This document shows, one piece after another, positions 48,770 to 57,451 of a stretch of 64,000 bases of DNA. The position numbers and the translations under genes were made by a program. Position 1 is the first letter of the stretch. Each line of letters opens with the position of its first letter. This stretch comes from Rhizobium sp. (GTDB taxonomy: Bacteria > Pseudomonadota > Gammaproteobacteria > Burkholderiales > Thiobacillaceae). The stretch lies in contig JAIBEL010000073.1 in NCBI GenBank assembly GCA_019459285.1, positions 1-64,000 of the forward strand, in the 5' to 3' direction. Below the pieces are notes generated by a model. It worked only from the letters and a program-made list of their open reading frames with translations, was not told the origin of the DNA and searched no databases.

Positions 48770-49693
48770 ATGATTCGTATGAACGCTACTACTCCAAATC
48801 TATCGCCTGCTTCATCTAAGAGTCCAAACATGAAGATCAAGGCTGCTGAAATCAAAGTTACAAATGTCAGCAAATCGTATGGCGCGGGCCTCTTTACCAA
48901 AGAAGTAATCAAGGATTGTTCGTTCACCATCGAACGCAACAAGCTTACTGTGATGATCGGCCCTTCAGGCTGCGGTAAAAGCACGTTGATACGGCTTCTT
49001 GCCGGCTTCGAGAAGTCTTCGTCCGGCAGTATCGAAATTGACGGGAAACGAATAACCGGCCCGGGGCGTGATCGTTTGGTTGTATTCCAGGAATCAGCAT
49101 TGTTTCCCTGGATGACTACCTACGACAACATCATGTATGGACCCAAAGCACGCGGCGAAAATACCCAGCTGAATCGCGATCAGGCTGAATATTTGCTTGA
49201 AAAGGTTGGACTGACGGCTTTCAGGGAGAAATATCCTCCCCAGCTGTCCGGCGGCATGCAGCGCCGGGCTGAACTGGCTCGCGCGATGATCAATAACCCT
49301 GATGTCATGATCCTCGATGAACCGTTTCGAGGCTTGGATTGCATGTCCAAGGAATTGATGTGGGAGTACTACTCAGGGCTTTATGAAGAGTCGCATAGAA
49401 CGAACTTCTTCGTTACCACGGATATTGATGAAGCGATCTTCCTGGCTGATCGCCTCCTGATCATGTCAAACATTCCGGGACAGGTTCGTGCAACCATCGA
49501 AGTCGATTTGCCGCGCCCAAGAAGACTGGCTTTTGTTTTTGATAATGAACGGGCCGTTGCCATAAAAATGGAAGCCTTATCCATCCTTCACAAGGAAGCA
49601 ATGAAATCGTTCAGTGGCGGAAGCAAGGCGGCGGCAGATTTTGTCGAGGCTTATTCCAAGCGTTCCAGTGGCAATGGGCCAGTCGAACAATAG
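48770..49693 (+). CDS. ABC importer ATPase of the second importer (2)
   Basis: A 307-residue ATPase with an N-terminal extension of about 30 residues. Walker A GPSGCGKST, Q-loop VFQESALFPW, signature LSGGMQRRAELARAM, Walker B VMILDEPFRGLD. The switch position reads VTTDIDEAIF, with threonine in place of the H-loop histidine; the matching ATPase of the first importer has serine there. So in both importers one ATPase is canonical at this place and the other is not. The start at 48770 is uncertain; ATG 48779 is possible. Confidence 0.88.
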   Translation: MIRMNATTPNLSPASSKSPNMKIKAAEIKVTNVSKSYGAGLFTKEVIKDCSFTIERNKLTVMIGPSGCGKSTLIRLLAGFEKSSSGSIEIDGKRITGPGRDRLVVFQESALFPWMTTYDNIMYGPKARGENTQLNRDQAEYLLEKVGLTAFREKYPPQLSGGMQRRAELARAMINNPDVMILDEPFRGLDCMSKELMWEYYSGLYEESHRTNFFVTTDIDEAIFLADRLLIMSNIPGQVRATIEVDLPRPRRLAFVFDNERAVAIKMEALSILHKEAMKSFSGGSKAAADFVEAYSKRSSGNGPVEQ

Positions 49694-49961
49694 ATCAATT
49701 CATCACGAAAACGCCATGGTTAATCCTGGATAACGGGTGGATTGTTCACGCTCCAATTCACCCGATTTCTCTTGTTTTTGTTAGGTTTTATTTACGTTTT
49801 AATTTGTAGATATTTGTTTTTAATAGAGAAAATGTTTTTGTTTGAATTGTTTACTCTAAGCAAAACAAGTAATTTTTAAAAAGACAAAACGCAAAATTCC
49901 GCATGCTGTCCTCGATGTGTATTTGAATGCTGATCGAAGCTTTTAATATTTGGAGATGAAA
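49694..49961. other. AT-rich gap before the amidohydrolase-like gene
   Basis: A 268-base stretch, clearly more AT-rich than its surroundings from about 49780 to 49900. No gene was found. The AT-rich part could bind nucleoid proteins or hold the promoter of the next gene. Confidence 0.4.
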
Positions 49962-50816
49962 ATGGGAAAAAAAGTAATTGATATGCGCAGCAGGCCTTCA
50001 TTTTTGCATGATTTTTATGGGGCAACGCCAGGTACCAATGAGTATGAGGTGGTCAAATGGCTGAATAGGCGTGTGGGTTCAAAAGACGACGAACACTTTA
50101 CCCGTTCAAAAGACGTCGAGGGATTTGTAGACGAAATTAGGGAAGTGGGCATAACAGCGTCTGTGGTGGTGGGCCGAGACATACCCGGAATCCGGCATAC
50201 AAATGATGAAATCAGTGGAATAACAAAAGGACATAAAGAGCTTGTTGGCATGGGCTCTGTCGACCCCTTGGCATTGGGCGTCAAAGGGTCGATTGCCGAA
50301 GTGGAGCGGGCCATTAAAAAACTCGGCTTGAAAGGTATCAATCTCGAGCCTGGATTTGGCAGTGCGCCTATGAAGGCAGATAACCCACTGTTGTACCCTA
50401 TCTACGATGCCTGTGATCAATTGGGCGTTCCTGTTTGCCTTATGTCAGGGCCAACCTCCCCCAGTCTCGAACTGACTGACCCCGCTCCTGTGGGACGGAT
50501 TGCGAAGGCATTTCCTAACCTGTCGATTATTTGTTATCACGGGTTCTATCCCTATGTGAACGAAATAATCGGGGTCGCCTTCCGCTGGGAAAATGTTTTC
50601 CTTGTGCCGGATATGTATATATTCCTGCCGGGTGGAAGTCTTTATGTTGAAGCAGCAAACGGTTTCATGAAAGACCAACTCTTGTTTGGTAGTTCATATC
50701 CCTTCCGGGCGATGGGGCAGTCAGTTGACGATTATAGGAACCTTGGATTCAAAGATGATGTTATCGACCAGGTCATGTATAAAAATGCCAAACGGGTACT
50801 TAAATTAAAAATCTAG
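49962..50816 (+). CDS. Amidohydrolase_2-like protein without the usual metal-binding residues
   Basis: A 284-residue protein of the TIM-barrel amidohydrolase class, recognisable from KGINLEPGFGSAPM near residue 126, ICYHGFYPY near residue 185 and LLFGSSYPFRAMG near residue 243. Metal-dependent family members begin with a DxHxH motif and end with an FGSDYP-type aspartate. Here these read DMRSRP and FGSSYP, so the HxH pair and the aspartate are missing. It may work without a metal or have lost hydrolase activity. The ATG at 49962 has GGAG six bases before it. Codon use is slightly more AT-rich than the neighbours. Confidence 0.78.
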   Translation: MGKKVIDMRSRPSFLHDFYGATPGTNEYEVVKWLNRRVGSKDDEHFTRSKDVEGFVDEIREVGITASVVVGRDIPGIRHTNDEISGITKGHKELVGMGSVDPLALGVKGSIAEVERAIKKLGLKGINLEPGFGSAPMKADNPLLYPIYDACDQLGVPVCLMSGPTSPSLELTDPAPVGRIAKAFPNLSIICYHGFYPYVNEIIGVAFRWENVFLVPDMYIFLPGGSLYVEAANGFMKDQLLFGSSYPFRAMGQSVDDYRNLGFKDDVIDQVMYKNAKRVLKLKI

Positions 50817-50864
50817 ATAAATCTGGAAGCATCCTGAAAAAATTGAATTTTATGGTTATTCGAA

Positions 50865-51314
50865 ATGAACATTGCGATTAGAGAGGCGGAATTGTCTGAC
50901 CTTTCTCGGTTGGTCGAGCTTTATAAATTGCTTGACTTCTATCCCGAGGAAGATCAGCCATTAGACAAGCTTCAGCAACAATTTATGCGTCATAAAGAAT
51001 ATCCCGACTATCACGTCTTTGTCGCTGAACTGGACAATGTGATAGTCGGTACCTTTGCGCTAATTGTGATCGAAAGCGCGGCTCATGGTGGAAAACCCTT
51101 CGGGATTGTCGAGGATGTTGTTGTTTCGAATAATTGGCAAGGGAAGGGAATCGGTAAGAAGATGATGTTGTTTGCAATGCAACACTGTCAGGCGCGAGGA
51201 TGTTACAAGCTTGCGTTGTCGAGCCATTTACAACGAAATGAAGCGCATAAATTCTATGAATCGCTTGGTTTCGAAAAACATGGTTTCAGTTTTCAGATAG
51301 CCTGGGCTGCCTAG
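50865..51314 (+). CDS. GNAT-family N-acetyltransferase
   Basis: A 149-residue GNAT protein with the acetyl-CoA-binding motif VVSNNWQGKGIGKKMM near residue 86 and the C-terminal AHKFYESLGFEKHGF. The substrate is unknown. It may detoxify an amine-containing or sulfur-containing product, but nothing in the sequence shows this. It follows the amidohydrolase-like gene by 48 bases. Confidence 0.88.
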   Translation: MNIAIREAELSDLSRLVELYKLLDFYPEEDQPLDKLQQQFMRHKEYPDYHVFVAELDNVIVGTFALIVIESAAHGGKPFGIVEDVVVSNNWQGKGIGKKMMLFAMQHCQARGCYKLALSSHLQRNEAHKFYESLGFEKHGFSFQIAWAA

Positions 51315-51407
51315 TTAGATGATTACGGAGGGCAGGGGGTTCATCAATCAGCTTCAACGTGACTTCTGCAATCAACGCATTGTTTTTAATCTGATATTGC
51401 CGCATCA

Positions 51408-52160
51408 ATGACAATTGCCTGGCTGCTTGCGGTTTCTCTTGTCGTCGGCATGCTCATCGGTGCTGTAGGTATAGGAGGAATCCTACTCATTCCTGCACTC
51501 AATATTCTTGGAGGATTGACAATCCAGGAGGCCATGGCAACAGCATTGGCCACATTTATTTTTACGGGTGTTATCGGGACATTTTCATTTCAGCGGCGTG
51601 GAAGTATCGACTGGAGCATTACTGTACCGCTGTGCATTGGGGCAGCAATCTTTGGATTTTTCGGCGCCTGGGCAAATGCAAAAATCAATGCACAAGCACT
51701 CTCTTTGATTCTGTCTTCGATTATTGTTTTCGCGGGCGTTTACACTTTCTATACGAAAAATAAAAAGAAATCGGTCGTATTTCAGAATCGTCCACGATTT
51801 CAGCAGGTATTGTTGATTGGCGTAGGCGCTGTCGTGGGTTTTGGCTCGGGTCTTACAGGTGTCGGAGGGCCCGCTTTATCTGTTCCCATGATGATTTTGC
51901 TGGGATTTCCTCCCCTGAGCACAATAGGCGCAAGCCAGGTAATCCAGATCCTGGCAGCCATCTCAGGGACAGCCGGGAATCTGCAATATGGGTCATTTGA
52001 TTACAAACTTCTGGTCATTTGTACACTTTTTGAAGTCATAGGTGTCGTAGCCGGCGTGCGGATCGTACATGCCATGAATGCGCAGGTTTTGCGAGGTAGC
52101 GTAGGGGTATTGTGCATTCTTGTTGGTGCGGGGCTCCTGATGCGGGCATTGGGGTTTTGA
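51408..52160 (+). CDS. TauE/SafE-family sulfite/sulfonate exporter
   Basis: A 250-residue membrane protein with eight or so helices and the duplicated family motif GAVGIGGILLIPALNI near residue 18 and GSGLTGVGGPALSVPMM near residue 148. TauE/SafE proteins export sulfite, sulfoacetate or related anions. Sulfite is the expected product of a methanesulfonate monooxygenase, so this exporter fits the preceding oxygenase and importer genes. The start is the ATG at 51408. Confidence 0.88.
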   Translation: MTIAWLLAVSLVVGMLIGAVGIGGILLIPALNILGGLTIQEAMATALATFIFTGVIGTFSFQRRGSIDWSITVPLCIGAAIFGFFGAWANAKINAQALSLILSSIIVFAGVYTFYTKNKKKSVVFQNRPRFQQVLLIGVGAVVGFGSGLTGVGGPALSVPMMILLGFPPLSTIGASQVIQILAAISGTAGNLQYGSFDYKLLVICTLFEVIGVVAGVRIVHAMNAQVLRGSVGVLCILVGAGLLMRALGF

Positions 52161-52373
52161 TGGCCTATCGGGATTCATATACGGTGGACTCAGCATACAA
52201 GGCCTGTGTGTACGGAGTGTTGTTCACCCATCGACATCCTTTGGAAATACGGATCATGCCTGATCCGGCTAATCAAGAAACGAACTGAAAGCCGAAGTCG
52301 CCCGAAGGCTAAGCGCCTACAACTGGCTCGAACCTACTGCAAAGCACCTGGATGATTCATTGTGAATCGTGAC

Positions 52374-52394
52374 GGTGTGACAATTTGTGTCGAC
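52374..52394. promoter_or_regulatory. Upstream activator-type palindrome for the formate dehydrogenase operon
   Basis: The left arm GGTGTGACA, the ATT spacer and TGTGTC that follows match the mtoX site at 38472, including the next block CTCCAGA-CACT. The right arm is less symmetric. The near edge is 142 bases from the -24 element at 52536, the same distance as at mtoX. Confidence 0.75.
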
Positions 52395-52535
52395 TCCAGA
52401 CCACTTTTCTGCTTGATCCGGCATGACACTCTGCCCGGTACGGGGTATTCCTGGGCTGGATTCGCGCGCTTTGCGATTGATTAGGCGGTTGTTTATGAAT
52501 GATTTTGCAATCGCCCCGGTTTGAAAAAAATCGAT

Positions 52536-52551
52536 TGGCACGAGAATTGCA
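52536..52551 (+). promoter_or_regulatory. Sigma-54 promoter of the formate dehydrogenase operon
   Basis: TGGCACG-AGAA-TTGCA, a full match to the sigma-54 consensus. It lies about 54 bases before the first start codon at 52605. Confidence 0.9.
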
Positions 52552-52604
52552 GAGAGCTTTCAAACACCCCGCTTCAATGGTTTTCTTGATTACTCAGAGG
52601 ATTT

Positions 52605-53030
52605 ATGTCCAGTACAAATCAAGCCGACTTGTTGCCCGCATTGCACCGGCTACAGGAAAAATTCGGCTATATCCCCGACCATGCCATTGCCGAACTGGCA
52701 AAAGCCCACAACATGGCGCAGGCAGAAGTGGTCGGCGTCATCGGCTTCTATCATGACTTTCGCCGTACGCCACCCGGCCGCCAGCGTCTTCGGATATGTC
52801 GCGCAGAGTCATGCCAGGCTATGGGGGCCGATGCCCTGGCCCTGCACGCCAGCACGCAACTCGGCGTCGAGTTCGGCGCCACCACGGCCGATGGCGAAGT
52901 GACGCTGGAAGCGGCTTACTGCCTTGGCAATTGCGCCTGTTCGCCGGCGGTGATGCTGGACGACGAATTGCACGGCCGGGTCAGCGCCGAGCGCCTCGAT
53001 GCCATGCTTGCAGAAGGACGAGGGGTATGA
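52605..53030 (+). CDS. fdsG: NAD-dependent formate dehydrogenase gamma subunit
   Basis: A 141-residue NuoE-like [2Fe-2S] protein with ligands in CRAESCQAMG near residue 65 and CLGNCACSP near residue 106. It forms the diaphorase part of the soluble formate dehydrogenase with FdsB. It is the first gene behind the sigma-54 promoter. Confidence 0.93.
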   Translation: MSSTNQADLLPALHRLQEKFGYIPDHAIAELAKAHNMAQAEVVGVIGFYHDFRRTPPGRQRLRICRAESCQAMGADALALHASTQLGVEFGATTADGEVTLEAAYCLGNCACSPAVMLDDELHGRVSAERLDAMLAEGRGV

Positions 53031-54589
53031 CGCAACGGATTTTTGTGCCTCGCGATGCCAGTGCCGTATCGGTGGGCGCGGAGCGTGTGTGCCGAACGAT
53101 CGAGAACGAGGCCCGGAACCGCGGGCTGGATGTGGAAATCGTGCGCAACGGCTCGCGCGGATTGTATTGGCTGGAGCCACTGATCGAGGTCGAGATCGAC
53201 GGGCAACGCATCGCCTACGGGCCAGTTAATCCGGAGGACGTGCCGGGTCTGTTCGAGGCCGGATGGCTGCAGGGCGGTACGCATGCCTTATGCCATGGCC
53301 CCAGTGAAGAGATTCCCTATCTGAAGCGCCAAACCCGGCTCATCTTTGCCCGTATGGGTGTCACCGACCCTCTGTCGCTGGAAGACTATCGCGCGCATGG
53401 CGGATTCAAGGGACTGGAACGTGCGCTCGACATGAAGGCCGAAGACATCGTGGATGCCATCGATACAGGTGGCCTGCGCGGCCGTGGCGGCGCAGGTTTC
53501 CCCACGGGAATCAAGTGGCGCACCGTGATGAATGCGGGCGGCGGACAAAAATACATCGTCTGCAATGCCGACGAGGGTGACTCCGGCACATTCTCGGACC
53601 GCATGCTGATGGAGGGCGATCCCTTTTGCCTGATCGAAGGCATGATTATTGCCGGTCTGGCAGTGGGGGCGGACACCGGTTACATCTACCTGCGCTCGGA
53701 ATACCCGGATGCCTGGGACGTGCTCGAGGATGCCATCGTCACGGCCACGCGTGAAGGCATACTGGGCGCCAATGTGCTCGGCTCTGGACGAGGCTTCGAA
53801 CTGAATCTTTTCAAGGGCGCCGGAGCCTACGTGTGCGGCGAGGAAACCTCGTTGCTGGAGAGTATCGAGGGCAAGCGCGGTCTGGTCCGCGCCAAGCCGC
53901 CGCTACCTGCGTTGCAGGGGCTGTTCGGCCAGCCCACGGTGGTCAACAACGTCATCACGCTGGCCAGCGTGCCCTGGATCCTGGCGCATGGTGGCGAAGC
54001 CTACAAAGCGCACGGCAGCGGTCGTTCGCGCGGCACGCTGCCGTTCCAGCTTGCGGGCAACCTGAAGCAACCCGGCCTGGTCGAGGTCGCCTTCGGCATG
54101 ACCCTGCGCGAACTGCTGTACGATTTCGGCGGCGGCTCCGCCAGCGGACGGCCGATCCGTGCCGTGCAGGTGGGCGGACCGCTTGGCGCCTATCTGCCCG
54201 AGTCGCGCTTCGACCTGCCCCTCGATTACGAAGCATTCGCGGCGGTCGGCGCCACCGTGGGCCATGGCGGGATCGTTGCCTTCGACGACAGCGTCGACAT
54301 GGCAAAAATGGCCCGCTACGCCATGGAATTCTGCGCCATCGAGTCCTGCGGCAAATGCACGCCGTGCCGCATCGGCTCGGTTCGCGGCGTGGAGTTACTG
54401 GACAGCATGCTGGCCGCGCGTCCGCAACATTCCAACGACGACACCCTGCTGCGCGATCTTTGCCAGACTATGCTGGAAGGATCGCTTTGCGCCATGGGCG
54501 GGATGACGCCGTATCCGGTCCTGTCCGCACTCGATCACTATCCTGAAGATTTCGGCCTGTCGCCGAAGCAAGAGGAGGCCTCCACATGA
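53027..54589 (+). CDS. fdsB: NAD-dependent formate dehydrogenase beta subunit
   Basis: A 520-residue NuoF-like subunit whose ATG overlaps the fdsG stop. The N-terminal part is thioredoxin-like. NAD- and FMN-binding stretches are GLRGRGGAGFPTGIKW near residue 147 and GAGAYVCGEETSLL near residue 265. The [4Fe-4S] ligands are in ESCGKCTPCRIG near residue 438. It transfers electrons from formate to NAD. Confidence 0.94.
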   Translation: MTQRIFVPRDASAVSVGAERVCRTIENEARNRGLDVEIVRNGSRGLYWLEPLIEVEIDGQRIAYGPVNPEDVPGLFEAGWLQGGTHALCHGPSEEIPYLKRQTRLIFARMGVTDPLSLEDYRAHGGFKGLERALDMKAEDIVDAIDTGGLRGRGGAGFPTGIKWRTVMNAGGGQKYIVCNADEGDSGTFSDRMLMEGDPFCLIEGMIIAGLAVGADTGYIYLRSEYPDAWDVLEDAIVTATREGILGANVLGSGRGFELNLFKGAGAYVCGEETSLLESIEGKRGLVRAKPPLPALQGLFGQPTVVNNVITLASVPWILAHGGEAYKAHGSGRSRGTLPFQLAGNLKQPGLVEVAFGMTLRELLYDFGGGSASGRPIRAVQVGGPLGAYLPESRFDLPLDYEAFAAVGATVGHGGIVAFDDSVDMAKMARYAMEFCAIESCGKCTPCRIGSVRGVELLDSMLAARPQHSNDDTLLRDLCQTMLEGSLCAMGGMTPYPVLSALDHYPEDFGLSPKQEEAST

Positions 54590-57435
54590 GCCTGCAATGC
54601 CATCACGACCGGGGTACCCCGGCACGCACATCCACCCAACATGTCACGCTGTCCATCGACGGCGTTCCCGTTACCGTCCCGGCCGGAACCTCGGTGATGC
54701 ATGCTGCCGCCGAAGCGGGAATCGATATTCCCAAGCTGTGCGCGACCGAACAACTGGAATCGTTCGGCTCCTGCCGACTCTGTGTGGTCCAGGTGAAGAA
54801 CCGGCGCGGCTACCCGGCCTCATGCACCACCCTGGTGGAGGAGGGCATGGAGGTCACCACCGAGAACGATGCCCTGTTCCGCCTGCGCCGCGGCGTCATG
54901 GAGTTGTATATCTCCGATCACCCGCTCGACTGCCTGACCTGTTCTGCCAACGGCAACTGTGAGTTGCAGGATCAGGCCGGCCGCGTCGGTCTTCGCGAGG
55001 TCCGCTACGCCGATGGCCAAAACCACCTGCAGGAGACGACGGATACCTCGAATCCCTATTTCGCCTACGATCCGTCCAAGTGCATCGTTTGTTCGCGCTG
55101 CGTGCGCGCCTGTTCCGACATCCAGGGCACCTACGCCCTGACCACCACCGAGCGCGGATTCGACAGCCGCATCGCGGCAGCCGGCGGCGAGGATTTCATG
55201 TCGTCCGAATGCGTGTCCTGCGGCGCCTGCGTCGCGGCCTGCCCCACAGCAGCGCTGATGGAAAAATCCGTCATCGAGATGGGCCAGCCTCAACGCAGCG
55301 TCACAACAACCTGCGCCTATTGCGGCGTCGGGTGCTCGCTGAATGCCGAGATGCAGGGCGAGAAGGTGATCCGCATGGTGCCCGACCTCAATGGCGGCGC
55401 CAATCATGGCCATGCCTGTGTCAAGGGCCGCTTCGCCTGGGGCTATGCCACGCACGCCGATCGCATCACCACGCCGATGATCCGCAGTTCGATCCGCGAG
55501 CCCTGGCGCGAGGTGAGCTGGGAGGAAGCCATCGCCCACACGGCGAGCGAGCTGCGGCGCCTGCAGGAAAAATACGGGGCCGAATCGATCGGCTCGATCA
55601 CCTCCTCGCGCTGTTCCAACGAGGAGACCTATCTGGTCCAGAAGCTGACCCGTGCAGCCTTCGGCGTCAACAACGTCGATACCTGCGCCCGTGTGTGCCA
55701 TTCGCCAACGGGGTATGGCCTCAAGCAGACGCTGGGCGAATCGGCAGGTACCCAGGACTTCGATTCCGTGATGCAGGCGGACGTGATCATGGTGATCGGT
55801 GCCAACCCGACCGATGGCCACCCGGTATTCGGTTCGCGCATGAAGCAACGCCTGCGTCAGGGGGCCAAGCTGATCGTCGCCGACCCGCGCGCCATCGATC
55901 TGGTCGACACGCCGCACGTGCGCGCCACCCATCACCTGAAGCTGCTGCCCGGCACCAACGTCGCGTTGATCAATGCCCTGGCGCACGTCGTCGTGACCGA
56001 GGGACTGGTCGACGAGGATTTCGTCGTGGATCGCTGCGAGGCGGAGGCCTTCAACAAATGGCGCACCTTCATTGCCGATCCCCGTCATTCGCCGGAAGCG
56101 ACCGCATCCGTCACCGGCGTGCCGGCGGACGAGGTACGCGCGGCTGCGCGACTGTATGCGACGGGCGGCAATGCGGCCATCTACTACGGTCTGGGCGTGA
56201 CCGAGCACAGCCAGGGGTCCACCATGGTCATGGGGATCGCCAACCTGGCCATGGCCACCGGCAACATCGGGCGCCCCGGCGTCGGCGTCAATCCGCTGCG
56301 CGGCCAGAACAACGTGCAGGGCTCGTGCGACATGGGATCCTTCCCGCATGAACTGCCCGGGTATCGCCATGTTTCGGACGTCGCCACCCGAGAGCTGTTC
56401 GAGTCGGTTTGGGGCGTGCCGCTTTCGGACGAACCCGGTCTGCGCATCCCGAACATGTTCGACGCCGCCATCGCCGGCAGCTTCAAGGGGCTCTACGTAC
56501 AGGGTGAGGACATTGCCCAATCCGACCCGAACACCGGGCATGTGACCCATGCGCTGGAATCGCTGGAGTGTCTGGTGGTGCAGGATCTCTTCCTCAACGA
56601 AACCGCGAAATTCGCACACGTCTTTCTGCCCGGCGCCAGCTTCCTTGAAAAGGACGGCACCTTCACCAACGCGGAGCGGCGCATTTCGCGCATCCGCAAG
56701 GTGATGCGTCCGCTTGCCACCTATGCGGACTGGGAAGTGACCCAGATGCTGTCGAACGCACTCGGTTATCCGATGCATTACAGCCATCCGTCCGAGATCA
56801 TGGACGAGATTGCGCGCCTGACGCCCACCTTCCATGACGTGTCCTACGCCAAGCTGGACCGGCTGGGCAGCGTCCAGTGGCCCTGCAACGCGGAGCATCC
56901 GGACGGCACGCCGACCATGCACGTGACGGAATTCGTGCGGGGCAAGGGACGTTTCATGCTGACCGAGTACGTTGCGACGGAGGAGCGCGTCAATCGCCGT
57001 TTCCCGCTGTTGCTCACCACCGGCCGCATCCTGTCGCAGTACAACGTGGGCGCGCAGACCCGGCGTACCGCGAATAACGTGTGGCATCCGGAGGACATCC
57101 TCGAACTGCATCCGGTGGATGCCGAGGATCGCGGCATCCGCGACGGCGACTGGGTCGGCGTGCAGAGCCGTGCCGGCGAGACCGTACTGCGTGCCCGGAT
57201 CAGCGAGCGCATGCAGCCCGGCGTCGTCTACACCACGTTCCACTGGCCTGGCTCCGGCGCCAACGTGGTGACCACGGAGAACTCCGACTGGGCCACCAAT
57301 TGTCCGGAGTACAAGGTGACCGCCGTGCAGTTGTCGCGTGTGGAACAGCCCTCGACCTGGCAAAAGCAGTTTGCGCAATTCAGCGAGGAACAGATGAAAC
57401 TGCTGAAGCAGGAGCCGGCCGGTGCGCCTGTGTGA
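54586..57435 (+). CDS. fdsA: NAD-dependent formate dehydrogenase alpha (catalytic Mo) subunit
   Basis: A 949-residue catalytic subunit starting inside the fdsB stop. The N-terminal NuoG-like part holds a [2Fe-2S] site (CATEQLESFGSCRLC near residue 46), a HxxxCxxC site (HPLDCLTCSANGNC near 112) and two [4Fe-4S] sites (CIVCSRCVRAC near 166 and CVSCGACVAAC near 209). The molybdopterin part starts with CAYCGVGCS near residue 244. The molybdenum ligand is a cysteine in ARVCHSPTGYGL near residue 367. The enzyme oxidises formate to CO2 in the cytoplasm, the last step of C1 oxidation. Confidence 0.95.
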   Translation: MSLQCHHDRGTPARTSTQHVTLSIDGVPVTVPAGTSVMHAAAEAGIDIPKLCATEQLESFGSCRLCVVQVKNRRGYPASCTTLVEEGMEVTTENDALFRLRRGVMELYISDHPLDCLTCSANGNCELQDQAGRVGLREVRYADGQNHLQETTDTSNPYFAYDPSKCIVCSRCVRACSDIQGTYALTTTERGFDSRIAAAGGEDFMSSECVSCGACVAACPTAALMEKSVIEMGQPQRSVTTTCAYCGVGCSLNAEMQGEKVIRMVPDLNGGANHGHACVKGRFAWGYATHADRITTPMIRSSIREPWREVSWEEAIAHTASELRRLQEKYGAESIGSITSSRCSNEETYLVQKLTRAAFGVNNVDTCARVCHSPTGYGLKQTLGESAGTQDFDSVMQADVIMVIGANPTDGHPVFGSRMKQRLRQGAKLIVADPRAIDLVDTPHVRATHHLKLLPGTNVALINALAHVVVTEGLVDEDFVVDRCEAEAFNKWRTFIADPRHSPEATASVTGVPADEVRAAARLYATGGNAAIYYGLGVTEHSQGSTMVMGIANLAMATGNIGRPGVGVNPLRGQNNVQGSCDMGSFPHELPGYRHVSDVATRELFESVWGVPLSDEPGLRIPNMFDAAIAGSFKGLYVQGEDIAQSDPNTGHVTHALESLECLVVQDLFLNETAKFAHVFLPGASFLEKDGTFTNAERRISRIRKVMRPLATYADWEVTQMLSNALGYPMHYSHPSEIMDEIARLTPTFHDVSYAKLDRLGSVQWPCNAEHPDGTPTMHVTEFVRGKGRFMLTEYVATEERVNRRFPLLLTTGRILSQYNVGAQTRRTANNVWHPEDILELHPVDAEDRGIRDGDWVGVQSRAGETVLRARISERMQPGVVYTTFHWPGSGANVVTTENSDWATNCPEYKVTAVQLSRVEQPSTWQKQFAQFSEEQMKLLKQEPAGAPV

Positions 57436-57451
57436 CCTGCCCGGCTCCTCC

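Larger units (their letters stand above)
52161..52604. other. Regulatory gap upstream of the formate dehydrogenase operon
   Basis: No gene was found in this 444-base stretch. It holds the activator-type palindrome at 52374-52394 and the sigma-54 promoter at 52536-52551, described separately. Confidence 0.7.

Noticed and set aside
49786-49806. A possible ACGT-type box in the AT-rich gap before the amidohydrolase-like gene
   Set aside because: Only one half site is present and the region is so AT-rich that a chance match is likely, although the distance of about 172 bases would fit.
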